The notes under the pieces: generated by a model
Told to the model about the DNA's origin: nothing
The model's database searches: none
The model's input: only the letters and a program-made list of their open reading frames with translations
Made by a program: the position numbers and the translations under genes
Shown here: one piece after another, positions 49,077 to 58,374 of the stretch
Layout of the letters: each line of letters opens with the position of its first letter
Position numbering within the stretch: the first letter of the stretch is position 1
DNA from: Acrocarpospora catenulata
GTDB lineage: Bacteria > Actinomycetota > Actinomycetes > Streptosporangiales > Streptosporangiaceae
DNA length: 64,000 bases
Reading direction: 5' to 3'
NCBI RefSeq assembly: GCF_018476525.1
Contig: NZ_JAHCST010000009.1
Location: 62,001 to 126,000 of the forward strand

Positions 49077-49870
49077 CGGGCCTCCTCGGTCGGCGGGTCC
49101 GGGAACTCGGGAGTTCGCCGCTCCAGGAAGGCGGTGACCCCCTCGGTGGACTCCGCACCGGCGATGGCCAGCGCGGCGAGCCCGGCTTCCGCGGCCAGGC
49201 CCGCCTCGATCGGCGCGTCGGCGCCGGCGCGCATGGCCTGGAGGATGGCTCGCACGGCCAGCGGACCCTGGGCGGCGATGGTCAGGGCCAGTTCCCGCGC
49301 CGTCGCGGCCAGCCGGTCGGGCTCGACGGGCGGCACCGGGGTGAGGCCGAGCGTGTAGGCGCGGTCGGGGTCCAGGCGGGCGCCGGTCAGCATCAGGTGG
49401 GCGGCCACCCGGGAGCCGACGCTCCTGGGCAGGCGCTGGGTGCCGCCGTACCCGGGGATGAGCCCGAGGCCGGCCTCGGGCAGGCCGAGGCGCGCCCGGG
49501 TGGAGAGCACCGGCAAGGTGCAGGCCAGCGCCAGCTCGAAGCCGCCGCCGAGGGCCAGGCCGTTCACGGCCGCGATGACGGGGACGCGGGACTGCTCCAG
49601 CGCGCGGAAGACCCGCTGCCCGCGGCCGATCAGGCGCCGGGCGGCGTCGGCGTCCATGCCGGCCAGTTCCTTGAGGTCGGCACCGGCGCTGAAGGCCCGC
49701 TCCCCCGCCCCGGTGACGACGACGGCGCGCACGTCGCCCGCCGCCTCGGCCAGCGCGTGCGCCAGCGCGTCGAGGATGGCCAGGTTGAGGGCGTTGAACG
49801 CGCCGGGACGGTTCAGGGTGAGCAGCAGCAGCGGGCCGTCGCGCTCGACGAGCAGGTCGGCGGAGGTCAT
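49073..49870 (-). CDS. Enoyl-CoA hydratase (canonical crotonase)
   Basis: The 265-residue crotonase has both catalytic glutamates: Glu112 in LGGGFELALAC and Glu132 in LGLPEAGLGLIPGYGGTQRLPR. FSAGADLKEL forms the other half of the oxyanion hole. It hydrates trans-2-enoyl-CoA and is the standard hydratase of cluster 2. ATG at 49870 overlaps the CoA-transferase stop by 4 bp; its stop overlaps the acyl-CoA dehydrogenase start. This places transferase, hydratase, dehydrogenase and HADH in immediate succession. Confidence 0.92.
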   Translation of the reverse strand: MTSADLLVERDGPLLLLTLNRPGAFNALNLAILDALAHALAEAAGDVRAVVVTGAGERAFSAGADLKELAGMDADAARRLIGRGQRVFRALEQSRVPVIAAVNGLALGGGFELALACTLPVLSTRARLGLPEAGLGLIPGYGGTQRLPRSVGSRVAAHLMLTGARLDPDRAYTLGLTPVPPVEPDRLAATARELALTIAAQGPLAVRAILQAMRAGADAPIEAGLAAEAGLAALAIAGAESTEGVTAFLERRTPEFPDPPTEEAR

Positions 49871-51105
49871 GCCGTCGCCTCGGTCTTCGGCTCGGGCTCT
49901 GTGCACACCCCGACCACACCCAGGCCCACCAGTTCGTCGATCTCGGACGCCGAGTAGCCGAGTTCGGTGAGCACGGCGTGGCTGTCGGCCCCCAGCTCGG
50001 GGAACCGCTCGTTGCGCGGGCGCGGTTGCGACCGCAGCCGGAAGGGCGAGCGTACGCTCACCAGGCGCTCCCCCGACCCGGGCACCGGCAGCAGCGACTC
50101 CCGCGCCACCACCTGGGGGTCGCGCACCACGTCGGAGAGCGACTGCACGAACGAGGCCGGCACGTCGGCCTCGGCGAGCAGCGCCAGCCATTCGGTGCCC
50201 GGCCGCCGCGCGAGCCGGTCGGCCACCAGCTCGGTGATCCGCTCGCGGTGCCTGCGCCGCCCGGCGTTGTCGGCCAGCTCCGGGTCGGCGGCCAGCTCCG
50301 CCAGCCCGACGACCTGGCAGAAACGCTGCCACATGGCGTCGTTGCCGACCGCCACGACGATGGTCTGGTCGGCGGTCTCGAACGGCTGGTAGACCGACAG
50401 CACCGAGTCGGTGCCGCCGCTGGGGGCGGGCTCCGGCTCCCCGGCGTGGAAGGCCGCGACCCGCGGGGCCATCAGAGCCAGGTCGGAGTCGAGCAGGGAG
50501 ACGTCGATGATCTCGCCGCGGCCGTCGCGCTGCTGGCGCACGAGCACGGCGTTGATCGCCAGGGCGGCGCACATGCCGGTCACGATGTCGGACAGTGCGG
50601 TGGAGACCCGCTGCGGGGTGCCGCCCTTGGCGCCGGTGACCGACATCAGCCCGGAGCGCGCCTGGGCGATGAGGTCGTATCCGGGCAGGTCGCTGCCGGG
50701 GCCGTCGAGGCCGAAGCCGGACATCGCGCAGTAGACCAGCCGGGGGTTCCTGGCCAGCAGCGTCGGGCCGTCGATGCCCATTCTTTCGAGCTTGGCCGGG
50801 TTCATGTTCTGCAGGAAGACGTCGGCGGTGTCGAGCAGCGCGTGCAGGATGCGCTGCCCCTGCGGGGCCCGCAGGTTGACCGCGACGGAACGTTTGTTGC
50901 GGTTGGCCGAGGCGAACCAGGCCGAGGCTCCGTCGACGAACGGGGGTCCCCAGTGGCGCGCGTCGTCGCCGTACCGGGGGCGTTCGATCTTGATGACGGT
51001 GGCGCCCAGGTCGGCCAGGTACATCGAAGCGGTGGGGCCGGCGTAGCTCGTGGTCATGTCGATGACACGGACACCCGAGAGCGGACCGGGCGGGTCAGCC
51101 TTCAC
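49867..51105 (-). CDS. Class III CoA-transferase (CaiB/BaiF family)
   Basis: The 412-residue protein has LSGVRVIDMTTSYAGPTASMYLADLGATVIKIE at the start, NRNKRSVAVNLR, and GLDGPGSDLPGYDLIAQARSG with the catalytic Asp144, the family III pattern. It moves CoA between a thioester donor and a free acid without ATP. It could activate the substrate or recycle CoA from a product. GTG at 51105 is chosen because a TTGACA-N17-CATTAT promoter places transcription start at or next to this G, so the message looks leaderless; upstream ATGs lie inside promoter and operator. It heads the long operon running to 38549. Confidence 0.88.
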   Translation of the reverse strand: MKADPPGPLSGVRVIDMTTSYAGPTASMYLADLGATVIKIERPRYGDDARHWGPPFVDGASAWFASANRNKRSVAVNLRAPQGQRILHALLDTADVFLQNMNPAKLERMGIDGPTLLARNPRLVYCAMSGFGLDGPGSDLPGYDLIAQARSGLMSVTGAKGGTPQRVSTALSDIVTGMCAALAINAVLVRQQRDGRGEIIDVSLLDSDLALMAPRVAAFHAGEPEPAPSGGTDSVLSVYQPFETADQTIVVAVGNDAMWQRFCQVVGLAELAADPELADNAGRRRHRERITELVADRLARRPGTEWLALLAEADVPASFVQSLSDVVRDPQVVARESLLPVPGSGERLVSVRSPFRLRSQPRPRNERFPELGADSHAVLTELGYSASEIDELVGLGVVGVCTEPEPKTEATA

Positions 51106-51112
51106 AGGGCCA

Positions 51113-51141
51113 ATAATGTTGGACATTAGCGAGGCTGTCAA
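51113..51141 (-). promoter_or_regulatory. Promoter with overlapping GntR operator upstream of the CoA-transferase operon
   Basis: On the minus strand TTGACA (51136-51141) and CATTAT (51113-51118) are spaced by 17 bp. The perfect dyad TAATGT-TGG-ACATTA (51114-51128) fills the spacer end and forms the -10 box. A bound repressor would block RNA polymerase directly. A further ATGTCCGATGT lies at about 51145-51155. Confidence 0.75.
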
Positions 51142-51180
51142 TTAATGTCCGATGTGGCCAATATCTCCCGGGTCGCCGCC

Positions 51181-51903
51181 TCAGACGACGGCCGCCAGGT
51201 GTTTCTGGAGGTAGACGAGGTGCTCGACGATCGCGGCCTCGCCCTCGTCCGGGTCCTGGTCGGTGATCGCCCGCAGGATGCGCACGTGCTGCTTGACCGT
51301 CTCGCGGCCCACCTCGGGCGACAGGTCGAGGTAGTGCACCGGCTCGGTGGCGTGGTGCAGCGCGGAGACGAACGAGGCCAGCACCCGGTTGCCCGACGCC
51401 CTGGCGATGCCCGAGTGGAAACGCCGGTCGAGGTCGGGGATGTCCGGGTCGTCGATCGAGGCGCGGCGCTGGTGGGCCACGATCGACCCCAGCTCCTCCA
51501 GATCCCTGTCTGTACGGTTGCGCGCGGCCAGCCGTACCGAGGGCACCTCCAGGTGCCGCCGGACGTCGGCCACCTCGTCGAACCGGATGCTCCCGAGGGC
51601 GAGCAGGTTGCCGACCGTCTCGATCACGACCGCGCCGAGCGACTCGTGGTCGACCGACTGCACGAAGTTGCCGCCCCGGGCCCCCGGCACCTTGGAGATG
51701 AGCCGCTGGGAGGTCAGCACCCGCAAGGCCTCACGCAGGGTGGTGCGGCTGACATTGAACTGCCGGGCCAGCTCCGTCTCCGGCGGCAACATCTCGCCGC
51801 TCTTCAACTCGCCGGAGAGGATCGCCGCCTTGATCCGTTCCTCGACCTGCTCGCGCGGTCTGAGCACGGCCCGGCCGATCGTCTTACTCGAAGAGGCGGA
51901 CAC
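51181..51903 (-). CDS. GntR-family regulator, FCD (FadR/VanR-like) type
   Basis: The 240-residue protein has an N-terminal winged helix (about 15-80: VEERIKAAILSGELKSGEMLPPETELARQFNVSRTTLREALRVL, then KVPGARGGNFVQ) and an FCD effector domain. The FCD carries the metal/ligand helices DLDRRFHSGIARASGN and a late HLVYLQKHL. FCD domains sense small acids or acyl-CoA esters. The recognition helix is identical to that of the next GntR protein, so both should bind the TAATGT-N3-ACATTA dyads of cluster 2, including the one in its own promoter. GTG at 51903 has AAGGGAA upstream. Confidence 0.92.
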   Translation of the reverse strand: MSASSSKTIGRAVLRPREQVEERIKAAILSGELKSGEMLPPETELARQFNVSRTTLREALRVLTSQRLISKVPGARGGNFVQSVDHESLGAVVIETVGNLLALGSIRFDEVADVRRHLEVPSVRLAARNRTDRDLEELGSIVAHQRRASIDDPDIPDLDRRFHSGIARASGNRVLASFVSALHHATEPVHYLDLSPEVGRETVKQHVRILRAITDQDPDEGEAAIVEHLVYLQKHLAAVV

Positions 51904-51921
51904 AGGTTCCCTTCAGCACGT

Positions 51922-51950
51922 TAAATGTTCGACATCTAATGGCCAACAAA
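51922..51950 (-). promoter_or_regulatory. GntR operator in the promoter of the first GntR gene
   Basis: ATGT-TCG-ACAT (core 51925-51935) overlaps a CATTTA -10-like box on the minus strand, with TTGTTG about 16 bp upstream. The same operator-on-(-10) layout is seen at the CoA-transferase and ligase promoters. It implies autoregulation. Confidence 0.65.
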
Positions 51951-51990
51951 ATATCGCACCACGGAGCGGGAGGGAACAGGCCCGCAGAGG

Positions 51991-52719
51991 TCAGCGGCCG
52001 CGGTGGGCCGTGATGTGCTCGCGCAGGTAGTCGAGGTGCTCGACGATCGCCTGCTCCGCGCCGGCCGGGTCCTTCGCCTCCAGCGCCGCGACGATCGCCT
52101 GGTGCTGGCGGACCGTGTCCCGGCCGACCTCGGGCGACAGGTCGAGGTAGTGCACCGGCTCGGTCGCCCGGTGCAGGGCCTGCACCAGCGAGGTGAGCAC
52201 CCGGTTGCCGGTGGCCCGCGCGATGCCGGTGTGGAAGCGCGCGTCGAGATCCGGCACCCGCGGGTCGTCGACCGAGATCGACTTCTGGGTGGCCACGATC
52301 TCCTTCAGCTCCGCGAGGTCCTCCTCCGTACGGCTGACCGCGGCCAGCCGGGCCGAGGGGATCTCCAGGTAGCGGCGCACGTGGGCGACCTCGTCGAAGT
52401 CGATGCTCCCGATGGCCAGCAGGTTCTCCATCGCGTCCATGACCACGCCGCCCAGCGCGTTAGAGGTCACCGACTGCACGATGTTGCCGCCGTGGGCGCC
52501 GGGCACCTTCACCAGCAGGCGCTCGGACACCAGCGTGCGCAGCGCCTCACGCAGGGTGGTGCGGCTGACGTTGAACTGCCGGGCCAGCTCCGTCTCCGGC
52601 GGCAACATCTCGCCGCTCTTCAACTCGCCCGAGAGGATCAGGGCGCGCAGGGTCTCCTCCACCTGCTGGCGGGGACGCAGCACCTTCGTGCCGATGACCT
52701 TGCTCGCCTGGACGTCCAT
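51991..52719 (-). CDS. GntR-family regulator, FCD type (second copy)
   Basis: The 242-residue protein parallels the preceding one along its whole length. Its DNA-binding segment, VEETLRALILSGELKSGEML followed by PPETELARQFNVSRTTLREA, is nearly identical, and its FCD domain has DLDARFHTGIARATGN and HLDYLREHI. It probably shares operators with its neighbour while responding to another ligand. ATG at 52719 has no clear ribosome site; a TAGACT box 8 bases upstream suggests a leaderless start, or it is read through from the acyl-CoA dehydrogenase gene whose stop is 20 bp away. Confidence 0.9.
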   Translation of the reverse strand: MDVQASKVIGTKVLRPRQQVEETLRALILSGELKSGEMLPPETELARQFNVSRTTLREALRTLVSERLLVKVPGAHGGNIVQSVTSNALGGVVMDAMENLLAIGSIDFDEVAHVRRYLEIPSARLAAVSRTEEDLAELKEIVATQKSISVDDPRVPDLDARFHTGIARATGNRVLTSLVQALHRATEPVHYLDLSPEVGRDTVRQHQAIVAALEAKDPAGAEQAIVEHLDYLREHITAHRGR

Positions 52720-52738
52720 GCCGCGCAAGTCTAGTGCG

Positions 52739-53881
52739 TCACATCGACCGGGCCACGAGCTCCTTCATCACCTCGTTGGCGCCGCCGTAGATCCGCTGCA
52801 CCCGGGCCCCGGCGAAGATCCGGGCGATCGGGTACTCCATGACGTAGCCGTACCCGCCGAAGACCTGGAGGCAGCGGTCGGCCACTGTGGAGAGCATGTC
52901 GGTGCTCAGCAGCTTGACCTGCGAGGCCGTCGCGGCGTCCAGCCGGGCGTCCAGGTGCAGGGTGACGCAGTGGTCCAGGAAGGTGCGGGCCGCCAGCACC
53001 TGGGTGGCGCACTCGGCCAGGACGAACCGGGTGTTCTGGAGGTCCCACAGGCTGCCGCCGAAGGCCTGGCGTTCCTTGGCGTAGGCGACGGCGAGGTCCA
53101 CGGCCAGCTCCGCCTGGGCCACCGCGCCGATCGCGATGGCCAGCCTTTCCTGCGGGAGTTGGGCCATGAGCTGGGCGAATCCCTGGCCCTGCGCGCCGAC
53201 GAGGTTCCGCGCGGGCACCCGTACCCCCTCGAAGGCGAGTTCACGGGTGTCCTGGCCGCGCTGGCCGATCTTGTCCAGCGGACGTCCCCGGGTGAGTCCC
53301 GCGACCTCCTCGCCCTCGATCGCGATGATCGACAGGCCCCGCGCGCCGGGCCCGCCGGTCCGCGCGACCACCAGGATCAGGCCGGCCATGGCCCCGTTGG
53401 TGATGAAGGTCTTGGCGCCGTCCAGCACGTACTCCTCGCCCTCGCGGCGGGCCGTGGTGCGGATCTCCTTGAGGTCGGAGCCGGTCGAGGGCTCCGTCAT
53501 CGCGATCGCGCCCACCGTCTCGCCGCCGGCCAGGCGCGGCAACCAGCGCCGTTTCTGCTCCTCGGTGCCGTAGTTGTGCACGTAGTGGGGGACGATCGTG
53601 CTGTGGATCGCGTACGGCAGCGAGTCGTCGCCTGCGCGGCCCTGCTCCCAGAGGATCACCGCCTCGTGGGCGAAGGTGCCGCCACCGCCGCCGTACTCCT
53701 CCGGCAGGCTGGGGCACAACAACCCCTGGGCGCCCGCCTGGAGCCAGGTCTCCCGGTCGACCTGGTGCTGGCGGGCGAACCGCTCCTGGTGGGGCAGGAC
53801 CGACCGTTCGAAGAACTCGCGCGCCATCGCTCCGACGTCGCGCAGCTCGTCGTCGTACCAGCTGGGGGTGTAGGGGGTCAT
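52739..53881 (-). CDS. Acyl-CoA dehydrogenase (isovaleryl/long-chain type)
   Basis: The 380-residue protein has GAIAMTEPSTGSDLKEIRTTA, YVLDGAKTFITNG, YAKERQAFGGSLWDLQNTRF and a C-terminal QVFGGYGYVMEYPIARIFAGARVQRIYGGANEVMKEL. IYGGA rather than IYEGT is typical of the isovaleryl/long-chain branch, where the catalytic Glu lies earlier in the helical domain. It oxidises an acyl-CoA, perhaps the first intermediate after the ligase in the same operon. ATG at 53881 shares one base with the SDR stop (TGATG). Confidence 0.9.
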   Translation of the reverse strand: MTPYTPSWYDDELRDVGAMAREFFERSVLPHQERFARQHQVDRETWLQAGAQGLLCPSLPEEYGGGGGTFAHEAVILWEQGRAGDDSLPYAIHSTIVPHYVHNYGTEEQKRRWLPRLAGGETVGAIAMTEPSTGSDLKEIRTTARREGEEYVLDGAKTFITNGAMAGLILVVARTGGPGARGLSIIAIEGEEVAGLTRGRPLDKIGQRGQDTRELAFEGVRVPARNLVGAQGQGFAQLMAQLPQERLAIAIGAVAQAELAVDLAVAYAKERQAFGGSLWDLQNTRFVLAECATQVLAARTFLDHCVTLHLDARLDAATASQVKLLSTDMLSTVADRCLQVFGGYGYVMEYPIARIFAGARVQRIYGGANEVMKELVARSM

Positions 53882-54651
53882 CAGGTCAGCTCCATGCCGC
53901 CGTCGATGGTGAAACTGGCCCCGGTGACGTACGCGGCGGCCGGTGAGGCCAGGTAGACGGCCAGCGGGCCGATCTCGTCGGGTTCGGCGATGCGCCGCTG
54001 CGGCACGGCGGCCAGCATGCGCTCGAACTCCTTCGGGTCGTTCATGCCGTCCCGGGTGATCTCGGTGGCGAAGTAGCCGGGCGCCAGCGCCGTCACGGTC
54101 ACCCCGTGGCGGGCCCACTCCCGCGCGAGCGTCCGGGTGAAGTGGGCCAGCGCGGCCTTGGACACCACGTACGCCGAGTGTTTGGGCATCGCCTTGGTCG
54201 CCCAGGCGGAGGTCACGTTGATGACCGTGCCGGAGCCCTGCCGCACCAGCTCACGGCCCACGGCCCTGGTCAGGTTGACCACCGAGACCAGGTTGAGGTC
54301 GAGGATGGCGGTCCAGTCCTCGGCCGAGGTGTCCAGCAGCGGCGTCGCGTAGTGCATGCCGGCGTTGTTGACCAGCACGTCGACCGCGCCGAACCGGTCC
54401 AGGACACGCTCCAGGATGTGGTCGCCCGCCTCCGGCCTGGTCACGTCGGCGACGACCGGCAGCACCTTCTCCCCCGTGGGGTCGGCGGCGTGCGCGGTCT
54501 CGGTGAGCGCGTCGGCGGTGCGCGCCACGAGCGCGACCCGCGCGCCCGCGCGGGCGTAGGCCACGGCGATGGCCTGGCCGATGCCCCGGCTGGCGCCGGT
54601 CACGATCGCCACCTTGCCGTCGAGGGAGAGCGCGTCGGCGAGGTCGGTCAT
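53881..54651 (-). CDS. Short-chain dehydrogenase/reductase
   Basis: The 256-residue SDR has VTGASRGIGQAIA, LVNNAGMHYATPL, NVTSAWATKAMPKHSAYVVSKAA with the Ser-Tyr-Lys set, and VTGASFTIDGGMELT at the end. An Arg after the second strand (LVART) hints at NADP use. It may act on a hydroxyl or keto group of a CoA-bound ring. ATG at 54651 overlaps the AhpD-like gene stop by 4 bp. It belongs to the operon that begins with the ligase at 57474. Confidence 0.88.
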   Translation of the reverse strand: MTDLADALSLDGKVAIVTGASRGIGQAIAVAYARAGARVALVARTADALTETAHAADPTGEKVLPVVADVTRPEAGDHILERVLDRFGAVDVLVNNAGMHYATPLLDTSAEDWTAILDLNLVSVVNLTRAVGRELVRQGSGTVINVTSAWATKAMPKHSAYVVSKAALAHFTRTLAREWARHGVTVTALAPGYFATEITRDGMNDPKEFERMLAAVPQRRIAEPDEIGPLAVYLASPAAAYVTGASFTIDGGMELT

Positions 54652-55166
54652 GGCATGTCCTTCCGGTCGGCGGTGACGCCGGCCCCGTTCAGTGTGAAAG
54701 CGAGCATGTGGTACTGCCCGACGAGCATCAGGCAGGTCAGCGCCTGCGCCTCGGTCAGCCGCCCGCGCAGCGCGGCCCAGGTCGGGTCGCTCACGGTCGC
54801 GTCCCGGTGCAGCTCGTCGGCGAGGGCGAGCAGGGTGGCCAGCCAGCCGTCGCCGGGCCGTTCCCCGCGGACTGCGGCCAGTTCCGCGTCGGACAGGCCG
54901 ACGTCCCGTCCCTTGGACTCGTGCTTGTCCCACTCGTAGACCGAGCGGCAGTTGCGGGCCGTGCGCAGGATGAGCACCTCGCGGTCCCACGGGTCGATCC
55001 CGGGGGCCTCCAGGAGGTGGTCGCAGAGGGGCAACCAGGCGTTGAGCAGGCCGGGGTTCAGCGCCATGGCCTGGTAGACGGCCAGGTTGGCACGCCGCTG
55101 CGGGAAGGGCGCGCCCGTCACGGCCTGGGTGGTCTCCTCGGGGGTGCGCAACGTGATCCGGCTCAC
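54648..55166 (-). CDS. Carboxymuconolactone decarboxylase / AhpD-fold protein
   Basis: The 172-residue helical protein has EVLILRTARNCRSVYEWDKHESKGRDVGLSDAEL, the core of the CMD/AhpD family, with one Cys rather than the CxxC of peroxidase-type AhpD. Members include gamma-carboxymuconolactone decarboxylase and many proteins of unknown activity beside catabolic genes. A lactone- or carboxylate-processing role is possible; redox activity is unlikely without CxxC. GTG at 55166 overlaps the esterase stop (GTGA). Confidence 0.8.
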   Translation of the reverse strand: MSRITLRTPEETTQAVTGAPFPQRRANLAVYQAMALNPGLLNAWLPLCDHLLEAPGIDPWDREVLILRTARNCRSVYEWDKHESKGRDVGLSDAELAAVRGERPGDGWLATLLALADELHRDATVSDPTWAALRGRLTEAQALTCLMLVGQYHMLAFTLNGAGVTADRKDMP

Positions 55167-55896
55167 GAGTCTCCTTCCAGCTTTCCGGCGATCTCGGCGA
55201 GCATCCCGGCCAGCTCGTCGGGCACCAGCACCATGGCATCGTGCCCGGTGGGCAGGTCGCGCAGCTCCCAGCCGTACGCCCGCGCCCGGTCCCGCGCCCC
55301 CTGGAGCGTCGGGTAGATCGGGTCGGAGCAGACGATGTACGTCGCGGGCAGGCCGTTGCCCACCGGGTTCTCCAGGGTCAGCGGCTCCGCGAAGGCGGCG
55401 AAGGGGTTGGGCGTGAGCCGCTCGCGCACCCACTGCGCCTTCGGGTGGTCCTCGGGGATGCCGAGGCCGCCGACGGGGATGACCGGCCAGAGGTGGCCGC
55501 CGCCCTGCTCCGCCACGTGGCGGCGCCGCTGCTCGGCCACCTCACGCGGGATGGTGTCCTGGGCGCTCTCGCCGTTCTCGGCCAGCAGCGAGTCGAGGTA
55601 CACCAGGTGCCTGATCCGCTCGGGCACCCGGTCGGCCGCACCGCTGATCGCCAGCCCGGCCAGGCTGTGGCCGACCAGCACGACGTCCCGCAGGTCCTCG
55701 AAGAACAGGTGGCCGACGACGTCCTCGACGAGCGTGACGGGCCCCTCGACCTGCCGGACGAGGTGGCGTTTCTCCCCCAGCCCGGTGAGGGTCGGCGTGG
55801 TCACCGTGTGGCCCATCCCGCGCAGCGCGGCGGCGACGTGCCGCCAGCACCAGCCGCCGTGGAAACCACCGTGCACCAGGACGAAGGTGTGGCCCA

Positions 55897-55897
<1 letters not shown>
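55163..55897 (-). CDS. Alpha/beta-hydrolase, plant-esterase-like
   Basis: The 244-residue hydrolase begins HTFVLVHGGFHGGWCWRHVAAALRGMGH, has the nucleophile elbow GHSLAG (Ser78), and a C-terminal LPTGHDAM with the catalytic His. This layout matches the EstC / methylesterase / hydroxynitrile-lyase group. It probably hydrolyses an ester or lactone, either of the incoming substrate or of an intermediate. ATG at 55897 shares one base with the ligase stop (TGATG). It lies directly behind the ligase, so de-esterification followed by CoA activation is an appealing order. Confidence 0.87.
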
Positions 55898-57474
<1,577 letters not shown>

Positions 57475-57549
57475 GGTCAACCCTTTCCTCAAAGACGCTC
57501 GGTGATCGTTCCGAAGACGAAGTCGGCGACCACAGAATGCACAGGGGTA

Positions 57550-57578
57550 ATAATGTTCGACATTGGACTTTTGTTCAA
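57550..57578 (-). promoter_or_regulatory. Promoter with overlapping GntR operator upstream of the ligase operon
   Basis: On the minus strand TTGAAC (57573-57578) and CATTAT (57550-57555) are 17 bp apart, and the dyad AATGT-TCG-ACATT (57552-57564) overlaps the -10 box. The arrangement is base-for-base parallel to the CoA-transferase promoter. The rest of the 341-bp divergent gap (57475-57815) contains only the TetR palindrome described next. Confidence 0.75.
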
Positions 57579-57767
57579 CCCCAGGACCGGTCCGAGCGGC
57601 GCTCCTTATGGTGGCAGGCAGGCGCCCAACGCGGCGAGCAGCGAGGACGCCTGGTCGGCGGCGGGGTCGGCGCATCTCGCGCACAGCTTCGCCCGCAAAC
57701 GCGCCGAGGCCACGCCGTAGCGCGGGGTCGTTCCATGGGAACCGCTTGGGGTGATTTCGCTCACCTT

Positions 57768-57802
57768 CTGACCGATCGGACAGAGTCTGTCCGATCGGTC
57801 AG
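57768..57802. promoter_or_regulatory. Perfect 35-bp palindrome, TetR operator
   Basis: Two 17-base arms (CTGACCGATCGGACAGA and its exact complement) flank a single G. Each arm contains the smaller self-complementary CCGATCGG, so the site could hold two TetR dimers. It lies 13 bp before the TetR start at 57816 and is almost surely its autoregulatory operator. Confidence 0.85.
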
Positions 57803-57815
57803 TTATTTTGGGGCC

Positions 57816-58352
57816 ATGACCTCGATGCGGGCGGAGATCCTGGAGTCGGCGGCCCGCCTGTTCGCCGCCCACGGCTTCCGGGGCACGTCCCTCCAGGACA
57901 TCGCGTCGGACGTGGGCTGCTCCAAGGCCTCGCTGCTCTACCACTTCACCAACAAAGACGCGATCTTGAGCGAGCTGTTCGCGCCGGTGGGGCGGGACCT
58001 GGAGGCCCTCCAGGAGAGACTCGCCCCGCTCGACGGGGAGCAGGCCGCGCGGGAGGCCGTCGCCGGGCTGGTGGAACTCGGGCTGCGTTTCCGCCGCCAG
58101 GTCAAGATCCTGCTCATGGACGTCGACGACCTGCTCTGCCACCCCGAACTGCCCGACGTCTACACCGCCACCGAGAGCCTGGTGGACGCCCTGGTCGGCC
58201 GTGCCCCCGGGCAGGAGGTCCGGGTGGCGGGCTGGATGGCCCTGGTCGGCGTCTTCCTGACCTGCGCCCGCGACCTCGACGTCTCCGACGAGGTCATGCG
58301 TGTGGAACTGACCCGTGGCGCGCTGCGCACCCTCGGCCGCCCAACCGACTGA
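57816..58352 (+). CDS. TetR-family transcriptional repressor
   Basis: The 178-residue protein has the TetR N-terminal domain: RAEILESAARLFAAHGFRGTSLQDIASDVGCSKASLLYHFTNKDAILSELF. A variable helical ligand domain follows, with no clear ligand. It is the first gene of a two-gene unit with the MMPL transporter 22 bp downstream. ATG at 57816 is chosen because a longer in-frame reading would pass through the palindrome. A second ATG at 57825 is also possible. Repression of the transporter operon through the 35-bp palindrome is likely. Confidence 0.9.
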   Translation: MTSMRAEILESAARLFAAHGFRGTSLQDIASDVGCSKASLLYHFTNKDAILSELFAPVGRDLEALQERLAPLDGEQAAREAVAGLVELGLRFRRQVKILLMDVDDLLCHPELPDVYTATESLVDALVGRAPGQEVRVAGWMALVGVFLTCARDLDVSDEVMRVELTRGALRTLGRPTD

Positions 58353-58374
58353 TCACTGGGAGAGACCCCTACTC

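Noticed and set aside
51105-51141. Earlier ATG starts for the CoA-transferase
   Set aside because: They lie within the -35/-10 region and the operator dyad. The GTG at 51105 fits the promoter position.
57537-57815. Longer in-frame start for the TetR gene
   Set aside because: The extension would translate through the GntR operator and the 35-bp palindrome and adds residues outside the TetR fold.
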